A stretch of DNA of 64,000 bases. It comes from JACCZX01 sp963801035 (lineage in GTDB: Bacteria > Pseudomonadota > Gammaproteobacteria > Burkholderiales > Burkholderiaceae_F). Shown here piece by piece: positions 1-8,248 of this stretch (positions are counted from its first letter, which is position 1; each line of letters opens with the position of its first letter). Below the pieces are notes generated by a model. That model had not been told where the DNA came from. It made no database searches and worked only from the letters and a program-made list of their open reading frames with translations. The position numbers were made by a program, and so were the translations under genes. The DNA lies in NCBI GenBank assembly GCA_963801035.1, contig CAWDDF010000007.1, forward strand, positions 372,001-436,000. The letters run 5' to 3'.

Positions 1-352
1 CATTGCGCTCCTGCCTGCGCCCGGCGTGCGACACGACGAGTTTGTAGCTTCCTGGCATCAGGTCGACCAGCAGCCACGGTGCATCCAGTGGCAGGTCTAG
101 AACCTTCTGGCCGTTGGCCCCGGTAATCGTGACGTGGGTATCGGCGAGGTATGCCCCCAATCGCGACGAAATTATCAGTTGCAACGAATATTTGTCCGCC
201 ATCTGCTTTAGCCGTTCGGACTCCTCGAGTCCGATACCTCCGCTCATATAGCTGCGGTCGTTCGCGGTACGGCCTTCTGTAATTGCGGCAAAAGCAGTTG
301 AGGAAGCTAATAAAAACGACACACTAAGCAGCGCTAACTTGAGACTGTTCAT
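1..352 (-). CDS. Exported protein with carboxypeptidase-regulatory-like beta domain (partial)
   Basis: The reading frame opens at the ATG at 352 and runs off the left edge, so only about 117 residues are visible. The first 23 residues form a clear Sec signal peptide, a short basic start followed by a Leu/Ala/Ser-rich core ending in AFA. The mature part has alternating hydrophobic strands around VTITGANGQKVLDLP and a segment reading LMPGSYKLVV, typical of the small Ig-like carboxypeptidase-regulatory fold used for binding in the periplasm or at the cell surface. No catalytic residues are seen. It is followed upstream by the deacetylase gene in the same direction. Exact function is unknown. Confidence 0.6.
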   Translation of the reverse strand, partial: MNSLKLALLSVSFLLASSTAFAAITEGRTANDRSYMSGGIGLEESERLKQMADKYSLQLIISSRLGAYLADTHVTITGANGQKVLDLPLDAPWLLVDLMPGSYKLVVSHAGRRQERN

Positions 353-382
353 GACGATTCTCTATACGAAGTGGTGAAACAA

Positions 383-1213
383 CTACAACAATGATTCCGA
401 AAGGGGTCGCAACGCAGCCGGGCGCTTTTCGAGTCCGACCGATTGAGTGCGCCATTGCCGCATGAAGTCGGCCTTGGTGGCAGGCGTGCGGTCCGTCAGC
501 GCTCGTTCCAGTAAGCGCTGCCATGACCGTCGAACGGACAGTGACTCGGCGTCGTTTGGGTGCAATCCAAGGCGCAGAACGGGCGCGTTCTCGGTAATGC
601 GCGACAAAAGAGTGTTCCAAACGATCGATGTCGGCCGGCGCCATGCGCTGCGCACGCTATATGTCAAACACGGCGCCGGAATTGGACGCAGCTCGGGCAA
701 TGCGATCAGCTGCGTCAGTGTGCTCGTGTACTGCAATTGGTTCTGCGTACGCAAGGCCTTCCAGGCGCCGCTGCCGAGAAGCCAGGCGGGGGCGACAAAT
801 CCGGATAAAGGCCAGCCCCTCGCGGCGAACCAGCGGGCACCGAGCGTCAGTCGTTCGCGAGCCTCCTCTTCGGACAAGCCGCAAAATTCGCCTTCGCCTG
901 CCGTGTAAATGCGCCGGCGCACCCAATCGATGACATCGCTGGGCACTTGCGGGTCGAGGTGGAAATATCCGTGCAGTGCCAACTCGTGGCCGGCGAGGAG
1001 CTCGGTAGTGATGGCCTGTTCAAACTCGTGCTGTGCGGAGCACTGGCCGTGATACGCGGGCACCACGAGCAATGTCAGCGGAATCTCAGCCACCTCGCGG
1101 ATGGCAGAAAGCACTCTTTGGCAAGATGCCCATGTGGCCGGCGCGACATCATGTAATGACACGCAAAGCCAACGCTGCGGCTTTGCACGCCAGGAATTGT
1201 TATCAGGCTGCAT
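383..1213 (-). CDS. Polysaccharide deacetylase-like protein (DUF2334/NodB-type fold)
   Basis: This is a cytosolic protein of about 276 residues with the motif order of the NodB-like deacetylase superfamily. SLHDVAP near the start supplies the metal or catalytic Asp, ELALHGYFH gives a second metal-ligand block, FVAPAW follows at mid-protein, and LRLGLHPND lies near the C-terminus. Members remove acetyl groups from polysaccharides or sugar lipids. The frame can extend to a TTG at 1237, but the ATG at 1213 is preferred because it gives only a short overlap with the stop of the upstream glycosyltransferase. The overlap suggests translational coupling, so the two probably modify the same glycan or glycolipid. 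The substrate cannot be read from the sequence. Confidence 0.75.
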   Translation of the reverse strand: MQPDNNSWRAKPQRWLCVSLHDVAPATWASCQRVLSAIREVAEIPLTLLVVPAYHGQCSAQHEFEQAITTELLAGHELALHGYFHLDPQVPSDVIDWVRRRIYTAGEGEFCGLSEEEARERLTLGARWFAARGWPLSGFVAPAWLLGSGAWKALRTQNQLQYTSTLTQLIALPELRPIPAPCLTYSVRSAWRRPTSIVWNTLLSRITENAPVLRLGLHPNDAESLSVRRSWQRLLERALTDRTPATKADFMRQWRTQSVGLEKRPAALRPLSESLL

Positions 1214-2372
1214 ACCGCTCTGCCACTTCTGTATCAAACGAACGCGCCGATAGACACAACGTCGTATACCGGTTTAATAGCTGCGCAAAGGTTTGATTCG
1301 CATCGAACTCCAGCGCTCGCCGGCGGGCGTCAGCGCGCAACGTTGCCGCTGCAGGTGCGACCGACGAGATGGTGTCTGCAAAAGCGGTCACGTCATCGTG
1401 TTCGACACCGGTCACTGCCCGACCGTCTATCAGATCGGTAAGACCGGCGCACGCACGCGCAACAACGGGCGTTCCGCAGGCAAGCGCCTCGAGTGCCGCA
1501 AGGCCGAACGTTTCCTGATCGCCTGCGTGCACAAATATATCGGCGCTGGCCAATACGCGGGCAAGAGCCGCGGGCTGCGATTGATATGGCAGCACCTGTA
1601 ACCGGTCGCCGCGAGGCGGACATGGACCATCGCCCATGGCGACCAATCGATACGGAGCCCCCAGTCGATCCACCGCGGCCGCAAGCCGATCAAGATTTTT
1701 CTCAGGAGCGAAGCGGCCGGCATATAGAAGCACAACGTCCGATGGCGCATAACCGACCTCATCGCGCCACCTCGGGTCGTGCCAGCGGGGGTGAAACATG
1801 TTGCAATCGACACCGTGCGATTGGAGCACCACGTTATGCAGACCAAGCTGCCGCAAGGTGCCTGCGGCCCAAAGGCTGGGGGCAAACACTGCGTCGAATC
1901 GACGGTACAGATGTCGTAAGTATTGCCGGACCAGAACGTGCGAAGCTCGCGGCATCCAGCGTTGTGCGAGCGCCTCGACGTTCGAGTGACAAAACGCTAC
2001 CACCGGAACACCCAGTCGCTGTCCAGCGTCCAGCGCTGACCATGCACATCGGTATGGGTCGCCGACTTCAATGATGTCGGGCCGGTGCTGAATGATCGCG
2101 CGTGCAGTAGCAGCGCGTCGCAAAGGAAATCTATATCCGCCGGACATCGGCAGCGGCACGGCCGATACGTGCTGAGTTTCGGATGTGCTTGGCCCGGGCG
2201 CCATGATCGTGTGACGCCAGATCGAATTTGCGTTGAGCCAGTCGCGTTTGCTGCGCAAATAGCGAGCAACGCCTCCGCTCCGCGGGCTCCAGAACATGGT
2301 GATGTCCACCAGGTGTGGCCGAGCAGCCATGCTGGGAACGGACACCCTCGATATCTGAAATTGATCCACCAT
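1203..2372 (-). CDS. Glycosyltransferase family 4 (group 1)
   Basis: This is a GT-B fold retaining glycosyltransferase of about 390 residues. The N-terminal acceptor domain begins with HLVDITMFW and a GGVARY loop. The C-terminal nucleotide-sugar domain carries LLYAGRFAPEKNLDRL and the EX7E-type block QETFGLAALEALACGTPVV, the hallmark of GT4 enzymes. The ATG at 2372 follows an AGCGGAGG stretch; an internal ATG at 2330 is a plausible alternative. Its stop overlaps the start of the deacetylase gene. The pair resembles cassettes that add and then deacetylate a sugar on a lipid or surface glycan, but donor and acceptor are not determined. Confidence 0.8.
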   Translation of the reverse strand: MVDQFQISRVSVPSMAARPHLVDITMFWSPRSGGVARYLRSKRDWLNANSIWRHTIMAPGPSTSETQHVSAVPLPMSGGYRFPLRRAATARAIIQHRPDIIEVGDPYRCAWSALDAGQRLGVPVVAFCHSNVEALAQRWMPRASHVLVRQYLRHLYRRFDAVFAPSLWAAGTLRQLGLHNVVLQSHGVDCNMFHPRWHDPRWRDEVGYAPSDVVLLYAGRFAPEKNLDRLAAAVDRLGAPYRLVAMGDGPCPPRGDRLQVLPYQSQPAALARVLASADIFVHAGDQETFGLAALEALACGTPVVARACAGLTDLIDGRAVTGVEHDDVTAFADTISSVAPAAATLRADARRRALEFDANQTFAQLLNRYTTLCLSARSFDTEVAERYAA

Positions 2373-2425
2373 GCCTCCGCTGCTAGGCGTGATTAAAGCA
2401 AAACCGATGCCGATCGGCACAGCAT

Positions 2426-2440
2426 GGGCACGAAACCTGC
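2426..2440 (+). promoter_or_regulatory. Candidate sigma-54 promoter for the DUF2383 gene
   Basis: The sequence GGGCAC-GAAAC-CTGC keeps the obligatory GG-N10-GC spacing of -24/-12 promoters, with one mismatch in each half against TGGCAC-N5-TTGC. The predicted start lies about 30-35 bp before the ATG at 2486. It is weaker than the other sigma-54 sites nearby. Confidence 0.4.
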
Positions 2441-2485
2441 CGGCTGATCTACTCCTGCCATTGATTAAACCAAGAGGGAGCCACT

Positions 2486-2938
2486 ATGGAACGCGACGAA
2501 GTCGTCGAAACATTGAATGACTTGATCGAGAACTGCAAGGATGGCGAGTACGGGTTTCGTACTTGTGCCGAGCACGCCAAATCGCCGAACCTGAAAACGG
2601 TCTTTTCGCAGCGCGCAAACGACTGTCGCTCGGCAGCAGACGAGCTGCAATCGCTGGTGACGCGTTTCGGCGGCAAGCCGGATACCGGCGGTTCCGTCTC
2701 GGGTGCGATGCACCGTGGCTGGGTCGCGGCGCGGGGAGCGGTTGCCCTTGACGACGATCAGGCGATGCTGAACGAGTGTGAGCGCGGTGAAGACATCGCG
2801 CTTAACCGATACCGCAAAGCTCTTGAACAGGATCTGCCGGCTGACGTCGAGCAGGTTGTTCGTCGGCAGTACGAGGGCGCGCGTCGAAATCATGATCAGA
2901 TCAAGGCGCTGCGGGATAGCTACAAAACCACAGCCTAG
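2486..2938 (+). CDS. PA2169-family four-helix-bundle protein (DUF2383)
   Basis: This 150-residue, mostly helical, soluble protein has no signal peptide. The N-terminal block VVETLNDLIENCKDGEYGF and the later ECERGEDIALNRYRKAL match the ferritin-like four-helix DUF2383/PA2169 family. The family is widespread in proteobacteria and usually linked to stress or stationary phase, with no proven biochemical role. A strong AGAGGGAG ribosome-binding site precedes the ATG. It opens a run of small stress-type genes and has a candidate sigma-54 promoter upstream. Confidence 0.8.
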   Translation: MERDEVVETLNDLIENCKDGEYGFRTCAEHAKSPNLKTVFSQRANDCRSAADELQSLVTRFGGKPDTGGSVSGAMHRGWVAARGAVALDDDQAMLNECERGEDIALNRYRKALEQDLPADVEQVVRRQYEGARRNHDQIKALRDSYKTTA

Positions 2939-3012
2939 CTGCCGGATAGACGGTCTTTTGCCACAGCATGCAATGACGAGGTAGAGTCTCCCTACTAGTG
3001 AGGAGACAAACG

Positions 3013-3357
3013 ATGGCCAAGAATCAAAAAGTATTGCGGATGACTCTAACCTCGTCGGTTTTGTTTGCCGCGTTGTGTCTGGGTTGCAGCGAAAGGAAGA
3101 CGGAAACGACTGTCGTCCCTCCCGCGACGAGCGCGCCAGCGAGCGCACCGCCGCCCAGTACCTCGACTTCGAGCTCAGCGCCGGTCATCGCGCCCGGCAC
3201 GGCAGAAGACGTCACGAAGAAGGGTACGAGCACCGGAATGATCGGTGGCGAATCGGGTACCGTCGCTTCGAGCGGCAAGCCCGGTACGGGTACCGATAGC
3301 GGAGCAGGAACTGGCGCCGCGCAAGGCAGCGACAGCAAGACGACCGATAAGAAATAG
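3013..3357 (+). CDS. Small Ser/Thr/Gly-rich putative lipoprotein
   Basis: This protein of about 114 residues begins with a basic stretch and a hydrophobic core ending in ALCLGC, which resembles a lipobox although the -3 residue is unusual. The rest is low complexity, rich in Pro, Ser, Thr and Gly, and probably unstructured in the periplasm. The ATG at 3013 is chosen over an upstream GTG at 2998 because GAGGAGA sits 7-8 bases before it. It lies between the DUF2383 gene and the convergent fumC, ending three bases before the fumC stop. No function is known; it is probably an envelope stress protein by context. Confidence 0.55.
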   Translation: MAKNQKVLRMTLTSSVLFAALCLGCSERKTETTVVPPATSAPASAPPPSTSTSSSAPVIAPGTAEDVTKKGTSTGMIGGESGTVASSGKPGTGTDSGAGTGAAQGSDSKTTDKK

Positions 3358-3360
3358 CTG

Positions 3361-4768
3361 TTAGGGGGTACTGCCGGTCATCGACTCCGGCTTTACCCAT
3401 TTGTCGAAGTCTTCTGCAGTAACGTGTCCGAGTTCAGTGGCGGCTGCGCGCAGCGTCGTGCCGTGACGATGCGCATGCTGCGCAATTTTTGCCGCCTTGT
3501 CGTAGCCGATATGCGGCGCTAACGCGGTAACAAGCATTAGCGATCGGTCTACCAACTCCGCGATGCGGTCGGGACGCGCGACAATTCCTCTGACGCAGTA
3601 ACGGTCGAAGCTCACGATCGAGTCCGTCAGCAAGCGAATGCTTGATAGTGCATCGTGCGCCAGCAGTGGGCGGCAGACGTTCAGCTCAAGGTTGCCCGCC
3701 GACCCCGCGACATTGATCGTCACGTCATGACCGAAGACCTGCATGCAGACCATGATCAGCGCCTCGCTCTGTGTCGGGTTGACTTTTCCCGGCATGATCG
3801 AGCTGCCGGGTTCGTTTTCAGGCAGCGCGATTTCGCCGATGCCCGAGCGCGGGCCGCTAGCTAGCAGGCGAATATCGTTTGCGATTTTTAGCAAAGCCGC
3901 AGCAAGTGTCTTTAAAGCGCCGTGCGTGAACACCAGCGCATCGCTTGCAGCGAGCGCAGCGAATTTATTCGGCGCAGAAAAGAACGGCAGTGCGGTGGCC
4001 GCCGCAATGTGCGCAGCCACGAGCCTTCCGAAGTCGGGGTGGGTTGCGATTCCGGTACCGACCGCCGTTCCGCCGATCGCAAGCGGCAGCAAGCTTTCAA
4101 TCCCCTGGCGGATAGCGCCTTGCGAAAACTCGATCTGCGCTGCGTAGCCGGAAAACTCCTGGCCCAAGCGTGAGCGGCGTTGCGTCCTGCAAATGCGTGC
4201 GGCCGATCTTGACGATCCCACCGAACTCTTCCGCTTTTTGCGACAGTGAGGTGCGCAGGACTTCCAGAGCGGGCAGCAGCTTTTCGCCAAGTGCCGTTGC
4301 GACCGCAATGTTGATCGCGGTGGGAAACACGTCGTTGGTCGACTGGCCCCGATTGACCTCATCATTTGGATGCACCGCGCGATCCACGCCACGCTGATAA
4401 CCAAGAAGCTCCGAGGCGCGATTCGCGAGCACTTCATTCAGATTCATGTTGGTTTGCGTGCCCGAGCCGCTTTGCCACAGCGATAAGGGAAACTGGTCAG
4501 CGTGCTCGCCTGCCAGCACTTCACCCGCTGCGGCGGCAATCGCTGCGGCGTGAGCCGGCTCGATCACGCCAAGCTCTGAATTGGTCAGCGCCGCCGAGCG
4601 TTTGACGAGCGCCAATGCCCAGATTAACTCCGGCGGCATGCGCTCGCTGGAAATTGCAAAGTGATGCAGTGCGCGCTGGGTCTGAGCGCCCCACAGCTTG
4701 TCGCTGGCGACTTCGATGTCGCCAAACGTGTCGTGCTCGATGCGGAAGGTGGGTTTAGCGTCGCTCAT
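3361..4768 (-). CDS. fumC: Class II fumarate hydratase, frameshifted as sequenced
   Basis: Fumarase C interconverts fumarate and malate in the TCA cycle as a cytosolic homotetramer. The first frame, from the ATG at 4768, carries WGAQTQRA, SGSGTQTNMN, HPNDEVNRGQSTNDVFPTA and the GRTHLQDATPLTLG active-site block. The fumarase/aspartase signature GSSIMPGKVNPTQ lies in a second frame. The frames join at about 4161-4162, where one extra G (plus strand, TGGCCC for expected TGCCC) breaks the gene. Removing one base gives 468 residues, the usual class II length. All expected motifs are otherwise intact, so a sequencing or assembly error is more likely than a real pseudogene. Confidence 0.88.
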
Positions 4769-4868
4769 ACCAGACCGTTACGCAAGCATAGGGCGAGCCA
4801 TTCGGAACCGCTTTAGTTTTTAGCGGTGTCACTGATGCTCAGGTCGTATCAAGTTTGTGCCGAAAGCC

Positions 4869-5564
4869 TCAGAGAGCCGGCAATCTCAACATGATGCAAG
4901 GTCGAGACGCGTCGGCATCGACCTGAAGCTCGCCGTTATGCAGAGCGGCGACCAGGGTACTGATGCGCAAGTCGAGTAACGCTGCTTCCGACCATTCGGG
5001 TTCTTGCGCTGTTCCTGAAATGGCGAGCACATACTGCCCGCGGTCGATATCAGTTTCGACTTCAACCGTCGTCGTCTCACGTGCGCGTCGAGTGACGATG
5101 GCGAGCAACCGAAAAGCCAGCCGAGTCAGCCGGCGCACATCGCCACTCACAGTGGCCTCGGCCGCGTCCAGCTTTGATTGCAGAGATACGCTGTGCAACG
5201 AAAGCAGGCTTGCAAGTCGACTGACGGCATCGCTGACGACTTCGTCCATCTTTAGGACAACCATTTGCAAGTGCAGCACGCCAAGAACGGCGCCCCCATC
5301 ATCGACGAAATCCTCGAGCAGCTGCGTCTGTTCACGTGAATTACGCGCAATGACGTCGGCCACGTGCTTTTCACGCACGCTATCAAGCCCGCCTTTCTGC
5401 AGCAAATGCGTCCAGCCCAAGATCGTATTAAGCGGCGTGCGCAGATCGTGGTTGAATCGCCTCAGCAGCGCCGCCATGAGCTCGGTTCGGCCTTGTGCGT
5501 CGAGCCGCTCAAGCCAGCGAGCCCCGCACCGCGCGTCCGTACTGGTCGCGGCCGCTATTGTCAT
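4869..5564 (-). CDS. HisKA-domain protein with degenerate ATPase region
   Basis: This 231-residue soluble protein has a typical dimerisation and phosphoacceptor helix, FNHDLRTPLNTILGW, with the candidate phosphorylated His at residue 39. It is followed by a region of ATPase-domain size that lacks recognisable N, G1 and G2 boxes. It therefore looks like a histidine phosphotransfer or phosphatase protein derived from a kinase rather than an active kinase. No sensor domain or membrane segment is present. It lies 3.6 kb from an orphan sigma-54 response regulator that has no adjacent kinase, so a partnership is possible but unproven. Confidence 0.6.
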   Translation of the reverse strand: MTIAAATSTDARCGARWLERLDAQGRTELMAALLRRFNHDLRTPLNTILGWTHLLQKGGLDSVREKHVADVIARNSREQTQLLEDFVDDGGAVLGVLHLQMVVLKMDEVVSDAVSRLASLLSLHSVSLQSKLDAAEATVSGDVRRLTRLAFRLLAIVTRRARETTTVEVETDIDRGQYVLAISGTAQEPEWSEAALLDLRISTLVAALHNGELQVDADASRPCIMLRLPAL

Positions 5565-5670
5565 CGCAGGTACAGCGCCAGAAGCATCAGCTGCGTCGCT
5601 TCACTGCGACAGTGCGCAGAGACCAAATCGGCGCCAGTACCCCATCCGTTAAGCGCAATTGCTGCAGCAT

Positions 5671-5685
5671 GGGCACGTTGCTTGC
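5671..5685 (+). promoter_or_regulatory. Candidate sigma-54 promoter for the hydrophilic-protein gene
   Basis: GGGCAC-GTTGC-TTGC matches the -24/-12 consensus at all but the first base and keeps the strict GG-N10-GC spacing. The predicted start is near 5697, about 58 bp before the ATG at 5755. Confidence 0.6.
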
Positions 5686-5754
5686 GACAACCCCTGTGGG
5701 CGGTAACAAAAGCGCAGCACTTCTAGAGCGCCGTCCATACAAAGGGAGCACAAC

Positions 5755-6213
5755 ATGACGAAGCAGAATCAGCAACAACCGCAGAACGACAAGCAGCAGC
5801 AAGCTGGCTCGCAGCGGGGAAACAACCCGGAACAACAGGGCGGGCGCAACGCCCAAGGCCAGTCAGGCGGCACGCAAGAGTCGCAAGGTAAGGCTGGAGC
5901 GCGTCAATCTGATCAGGGCGGGAGCCAGGGCTCGTCACGTGCCGGCAACGAAAATTCCGCAAAAGGGTCACAGCGCGGGCAAACGGCCAATCAGCAAGGT
6001 GAGCGGTCAGTCGGCGATGAATCGCCGCGGATGAGCGAGGCTGATGAGCAGTCGAACCGCTCGAGCGAACGCTTGCGTCAGGGAGCATTGGACGCGCAAT
6101 ACGGCACCGACAGTTCGTCGAAGACGGGCCAGAACACTGGGTCGCAGGGAACGCAGTCGCCGACCGGTTCGGATCGCGACACGATGGGCGGCTCACGTAG
6201 CAAAGGTCGCTAG
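5755..6213 (+). CDS. Intrinsically disordered Gln/Gly/Ser-rich hydrophilic protein
   Basis: This 152-residue protein is built almost entirely from Gln, Gly, Ser, Asn, Arg, Glu and Asp, with no Cys, Trp, Phe or membrane segment. Its composition is that of hydrophilins or desiccation and osmotic stress proteins, which stay unfolded and protect other proteins. A GGGAG site precedes the ATG. A candidate sigma-54 promoter lies upstream and a strong hairpin terminator follows the stop, so it is probably a single-gene unit. The coding assignment rests on the ribosome-binding site, promoter and terminator rather than on a recognised family. Confidence 0.65.
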   Translation: MTKQNQQQPQNDKQQQAGSQRGNNPEQQGGRNAQGQSGGTQESQGKAGARQSDQGGSQGSSRAGNENSAKGSQRGQTANQQGERSVGDESPRMSEADEQSNRSSERLRQGALDAQYGTDSSSKTGQNTGSQGTQSPTGSDRDTMGGSRSKGR

Positions 6214-6225
6214 AACGAAGTGAAG

Positions 6226-6252
6226 AATGGGGACCTCGGTCCCCATTTTTTT
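6226..6252 (+). terminator. Rho-independent terminator after the hydrophilic-protein gene
   Basis: A near-perfect stem AATGGGGAC / GTCCCCATT with a CTCG tetraloop is followed directly by a run of seven T. The hairpin is symmetric enough to act also on the minus strand, where the small 61-codon gene ends at 6251. Confidence 0.9.
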
Positions 6253-6436
6253 AAGCGCTGCTTGTCGACGGCGCTTGTTGCGTTGACTGCATCTCCGATT
6301 CGTCTTCATAGGTATCACGCGACAGACGTTGCGGCTGCGAGCGGGACGATTCAAGCGATTGTTGGCTGGTGCGAACGGCGCGCGAGACGACGTATGCAAG
6401 TCCCCCCAAAAGCGCGGCGCGTACGAGTAGTGACAT
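6251..6436 (-). CDS. Small membrane-anchored protein, unknown function
   Basis: This 61-residue protein has an N-terminal hydrophobic stretch, LLVRAALLGGLAYVVSRAV, followed by a polar Ser/Gln/Arg-rich tail, so it is probably an inner-membrane-anchored peptide. The start is well supported by an AAGGAGAT ribosome-binding site seven bases before the ATG. It is the last gene of a minus-strand run (DUF883, YqjE-like, lipocalin). As sequenced, the lipocalin frame runs through it in another phase, which is probably caused by a base error upstream. Confidence 0.55.
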   Translation of the reverse strand: MSLLVRAALLGGLAYVVSRAVRTSQQSLESSRSQPQRLSRDTYEDESEMQSTQQAPSTSSA

Positions 6437-6470
6437 CTACATCTCCTTAAAAGAAACTTGGTTTCAAATT

Positions 6471-7281
6471 TCAGCGGAGGTGCTGAGGTGTGGGGCGTGT
6501 AAACGAGCGCGCTGGTATCAAACCCCTGCGCGCGCGCCTTATTCATAAAGTCTCGATGCGCGGCGTCAGCTGCGGTCGGCTGGCGCGACAGGAACCAAAG
6601 ATGTTTGCGGTCAGCGGCCCCGACGATGGCAGTGGTGTAGTCGTCCGCAACGTCAATGATCGTGTAGTCGGACCAAACGAAGGGCAACACGTCGAGCGCA
6701 GAATGAGAATATGAGATCTTGAACCGAGCTTGCGTGGCGTCATCGACCAGCTTCGCGCGGCCGACCGAGCGTCTGATAGATCCGTTGTCACGGCGACACA
6801 AACTCAACATACGAAGGCCATCGTCGGTTCGCGCGTAGGTCACGCGTGCGTCAGCAACGCAACTCTTGTCCTGCCGGTCTGGCAAGCGCGCAATTTCGAA
6901 CCAGCTTCCGACGAAACGGTCGAGATCGACGTGCGCTGCGCTCGCCAGCGCCTTCTTCGCATTCTTCGCCATAAAGGCGGCGACCAGCGCGCTTGCTGCG
7001 GTCACCGCCTGCGGACCCAGTGCCGAAATGTAGGGTCCGTAAGCGCGGAACCACGAACCAACTCCCTGTCCACGCACCCGGTCTCTCGGTACCTTGCGCC
7101 GTGCTCTTAGCACCTGTCGTAACAACAGGACTGCCCCGGCAGCGCCCATGATGGTCGGGCCCTTCGATCGCCAATGCGCGCGTAGCGCACGCGCTGTATT
7201 GGCCGCGCGTTGATCGGCAACACGTACGGCTTTTTCAGCCGCCTCGATATCAGTCCTTAATGCGTCAAGCGCGACGGCCAT
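6471..7281 (-). CDS. Lipocalin fused to an N-terminal YqjK-like membrane region
   Basis: The ATG at 7281 overlaps the end of the YqjE-like gene. Residues 1-45 are a charged helix, followed by hydrophobic segments near 46-60 and 85-110. From about residue 125 a bacterial lipocalin (Blc-type) domain begins, with the GxW motif in FVGSWFEIARLP and later strands LPFVWSDYTIIDV and KHLWFLSRQPTA. Such domains bind lipids or other hydrophobic ligands. The frame as sequenced stays open to 6193, covering the next gene and a terminator. Deleting one G from the run at 6492-6495 places a stop at 6471, right after the lipocalin fold ends, giving 269 residues. The 3' end is therefore uncertain. Confidence 0.65.
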
Positions 7282-7813
7282 CGGGCGCCTCTGCAGAGTC
7301 GGCTTTTTCAAGGGTGCGGCGCGTGGCCGCGAACGTAAGGTTCTCAACCATCGAGCGTATCGCGCGGAACAGCAAGAACGCGCCGACCGCATGTAAGGCT
7401 ATTGCAGCAATCGCCGCCACGAGCCACGGCACGCCCGCGGAAACTGCGCCGTAGATCAGTGCACCGATCAAAATCAGCCATGCAGTGACTGCAAGTAGCG
7501 CAGCGGCTGTCGCGAACGCGAGCATGTAGGCGGCCGACCACGCCGCGCGCTTTGCCTCGAGCTCGAACAGATGGAAGCGCGCGCTAAAAGCTGCGCGTAT
7601 TTCGTTGATGAACTGCGAAAGACTAGGGCGCGTCGGAGGTGGCTCGCGCTGCGCTGTCCTGCGAGGTCGCGACTGCGCCTCGAACGAGCTGGAGCCCGGA
7701 GTGAAGCCTCCCTCCGTACGCTCGGCGGTTGCCGGCTGCGACTCGCTCGCGAGTCCGGATGTAGCAGGCGGGGCCGCACCGCCTTGCCCCGCCGTGTCTC
7801 GCGCGATGTCCAC
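7265..7813 (-). CDS. YqjE-like / phage holin-superfamily membrane protein
   Basis: This protein has 182 residues. The first 60 or so are polar and disordered. Then comes an amphipathic stretch, FINEIRAAFSARFHLFELEAKRA in part, and two strong membrane helices around AYMLAFATAAALLAVTAWLI and VPWLVAAIAAIALHAVGAFL. This matches the YqjE / Actinobacterial holin-X group (phage holin family protein), which in enterobacteria is co-transcribed with YqjD. Here too it follows a YqjD-like gene after 21 bp and overlaps the lipocalin fusion. The family is linked to stationary phase and membrane stress; the molecular function is not known. Confidence 0.75.
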   Translation of the reverse strand: MDIARDTAGQGGAAPPATSGLASESQPATAERTEGGFTPGSSSFEAQSRPRRTAQREPPPTRPSLSQFINEIRAAFSARFHLFELEAKRAAWSAAYMLAFATAAALLAVTAWLILIGALIYGAVSAGVPWLVAAIAAIALHAVGAFLLFRAIRSMVENLTFAATRRTLEKADSAEAPDGRRA

Positions 7814-7834
7814 AATGCAACCGGATGGTGAAAG

Positions 7835-8176
7835 CTAGCGGGACAAGCGACCGATCAGCAACCCTGCGACCAAAGCGATACCAACCACCGCTAGCGGGTG
7901 AGCTCGGATTTGATCGCGTGCAGACTCTGCCCACTCTTCTTCCATCGCCATGAAGTCGTCGTATTTCGCGTATAGCGTGTCTTGCGCATCGGCGGCGGTG
8001 GATTTCGCGCGATCAAGCAGCGGCGCAGCTTTGGCAGCTAGGCGATCTACCGTTTCATGCGCACCCTGGGCCACTCGGTCGACAGTGCTGTGCGCACGGT
8101 CTGCTGCCTGATTTGCCCTGCCGGTGGTTCCCATCGTGCCGAAGTTGCTGCCCGTGTTCGGGGTGGTCGTTTCCAT
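7835..8176 (-). CDS. ElaB/YqjD/DUF883-family membrane-anchored protein
   Basis: This 113-residue protein has a polar helical body rich in Ala, Asp, Arg and Thr and a single C-terminal membrane anchor, HPLAVVGIALVAGLLIGRL. That is the layout of the ElaB/YqjD family, tail-anchored proteins that in E. coli associate with ribosomes in stationary phase. An AGAGGAG-type ribosome-binding site lies just before the ATG. It heads the yqjD-yqjE-like run. No clear -24/-12 promoter was found directly upstream. Confidence 0.8.
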   Translation of the reverse strand: METTTPNTGSNFGTMGTTGRANQAADRAHSTVDRVAQGAHETVDRLAAKAAPLLDRAKSTAADAQDTLYAKYDDFMAMEEEWAESARDQIRAHPLAVVGIALVAGLLIGRLSR

Positions 8177-8248
8177 TTGCGCTCCTCTGTTAATTATTTC
8201 GGAATACGTTCAGTTGCGAGTGAAGCCTAGTCTCTGACACGAAGTCAG

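Noticed and set aside
2951..2970. Possible sigma-54 element before the lipoprotein gene at 3013
   Set aside because: The -24 half lacks the obligatory GG and the spacing does not fit, unlike the neighbouring sites.
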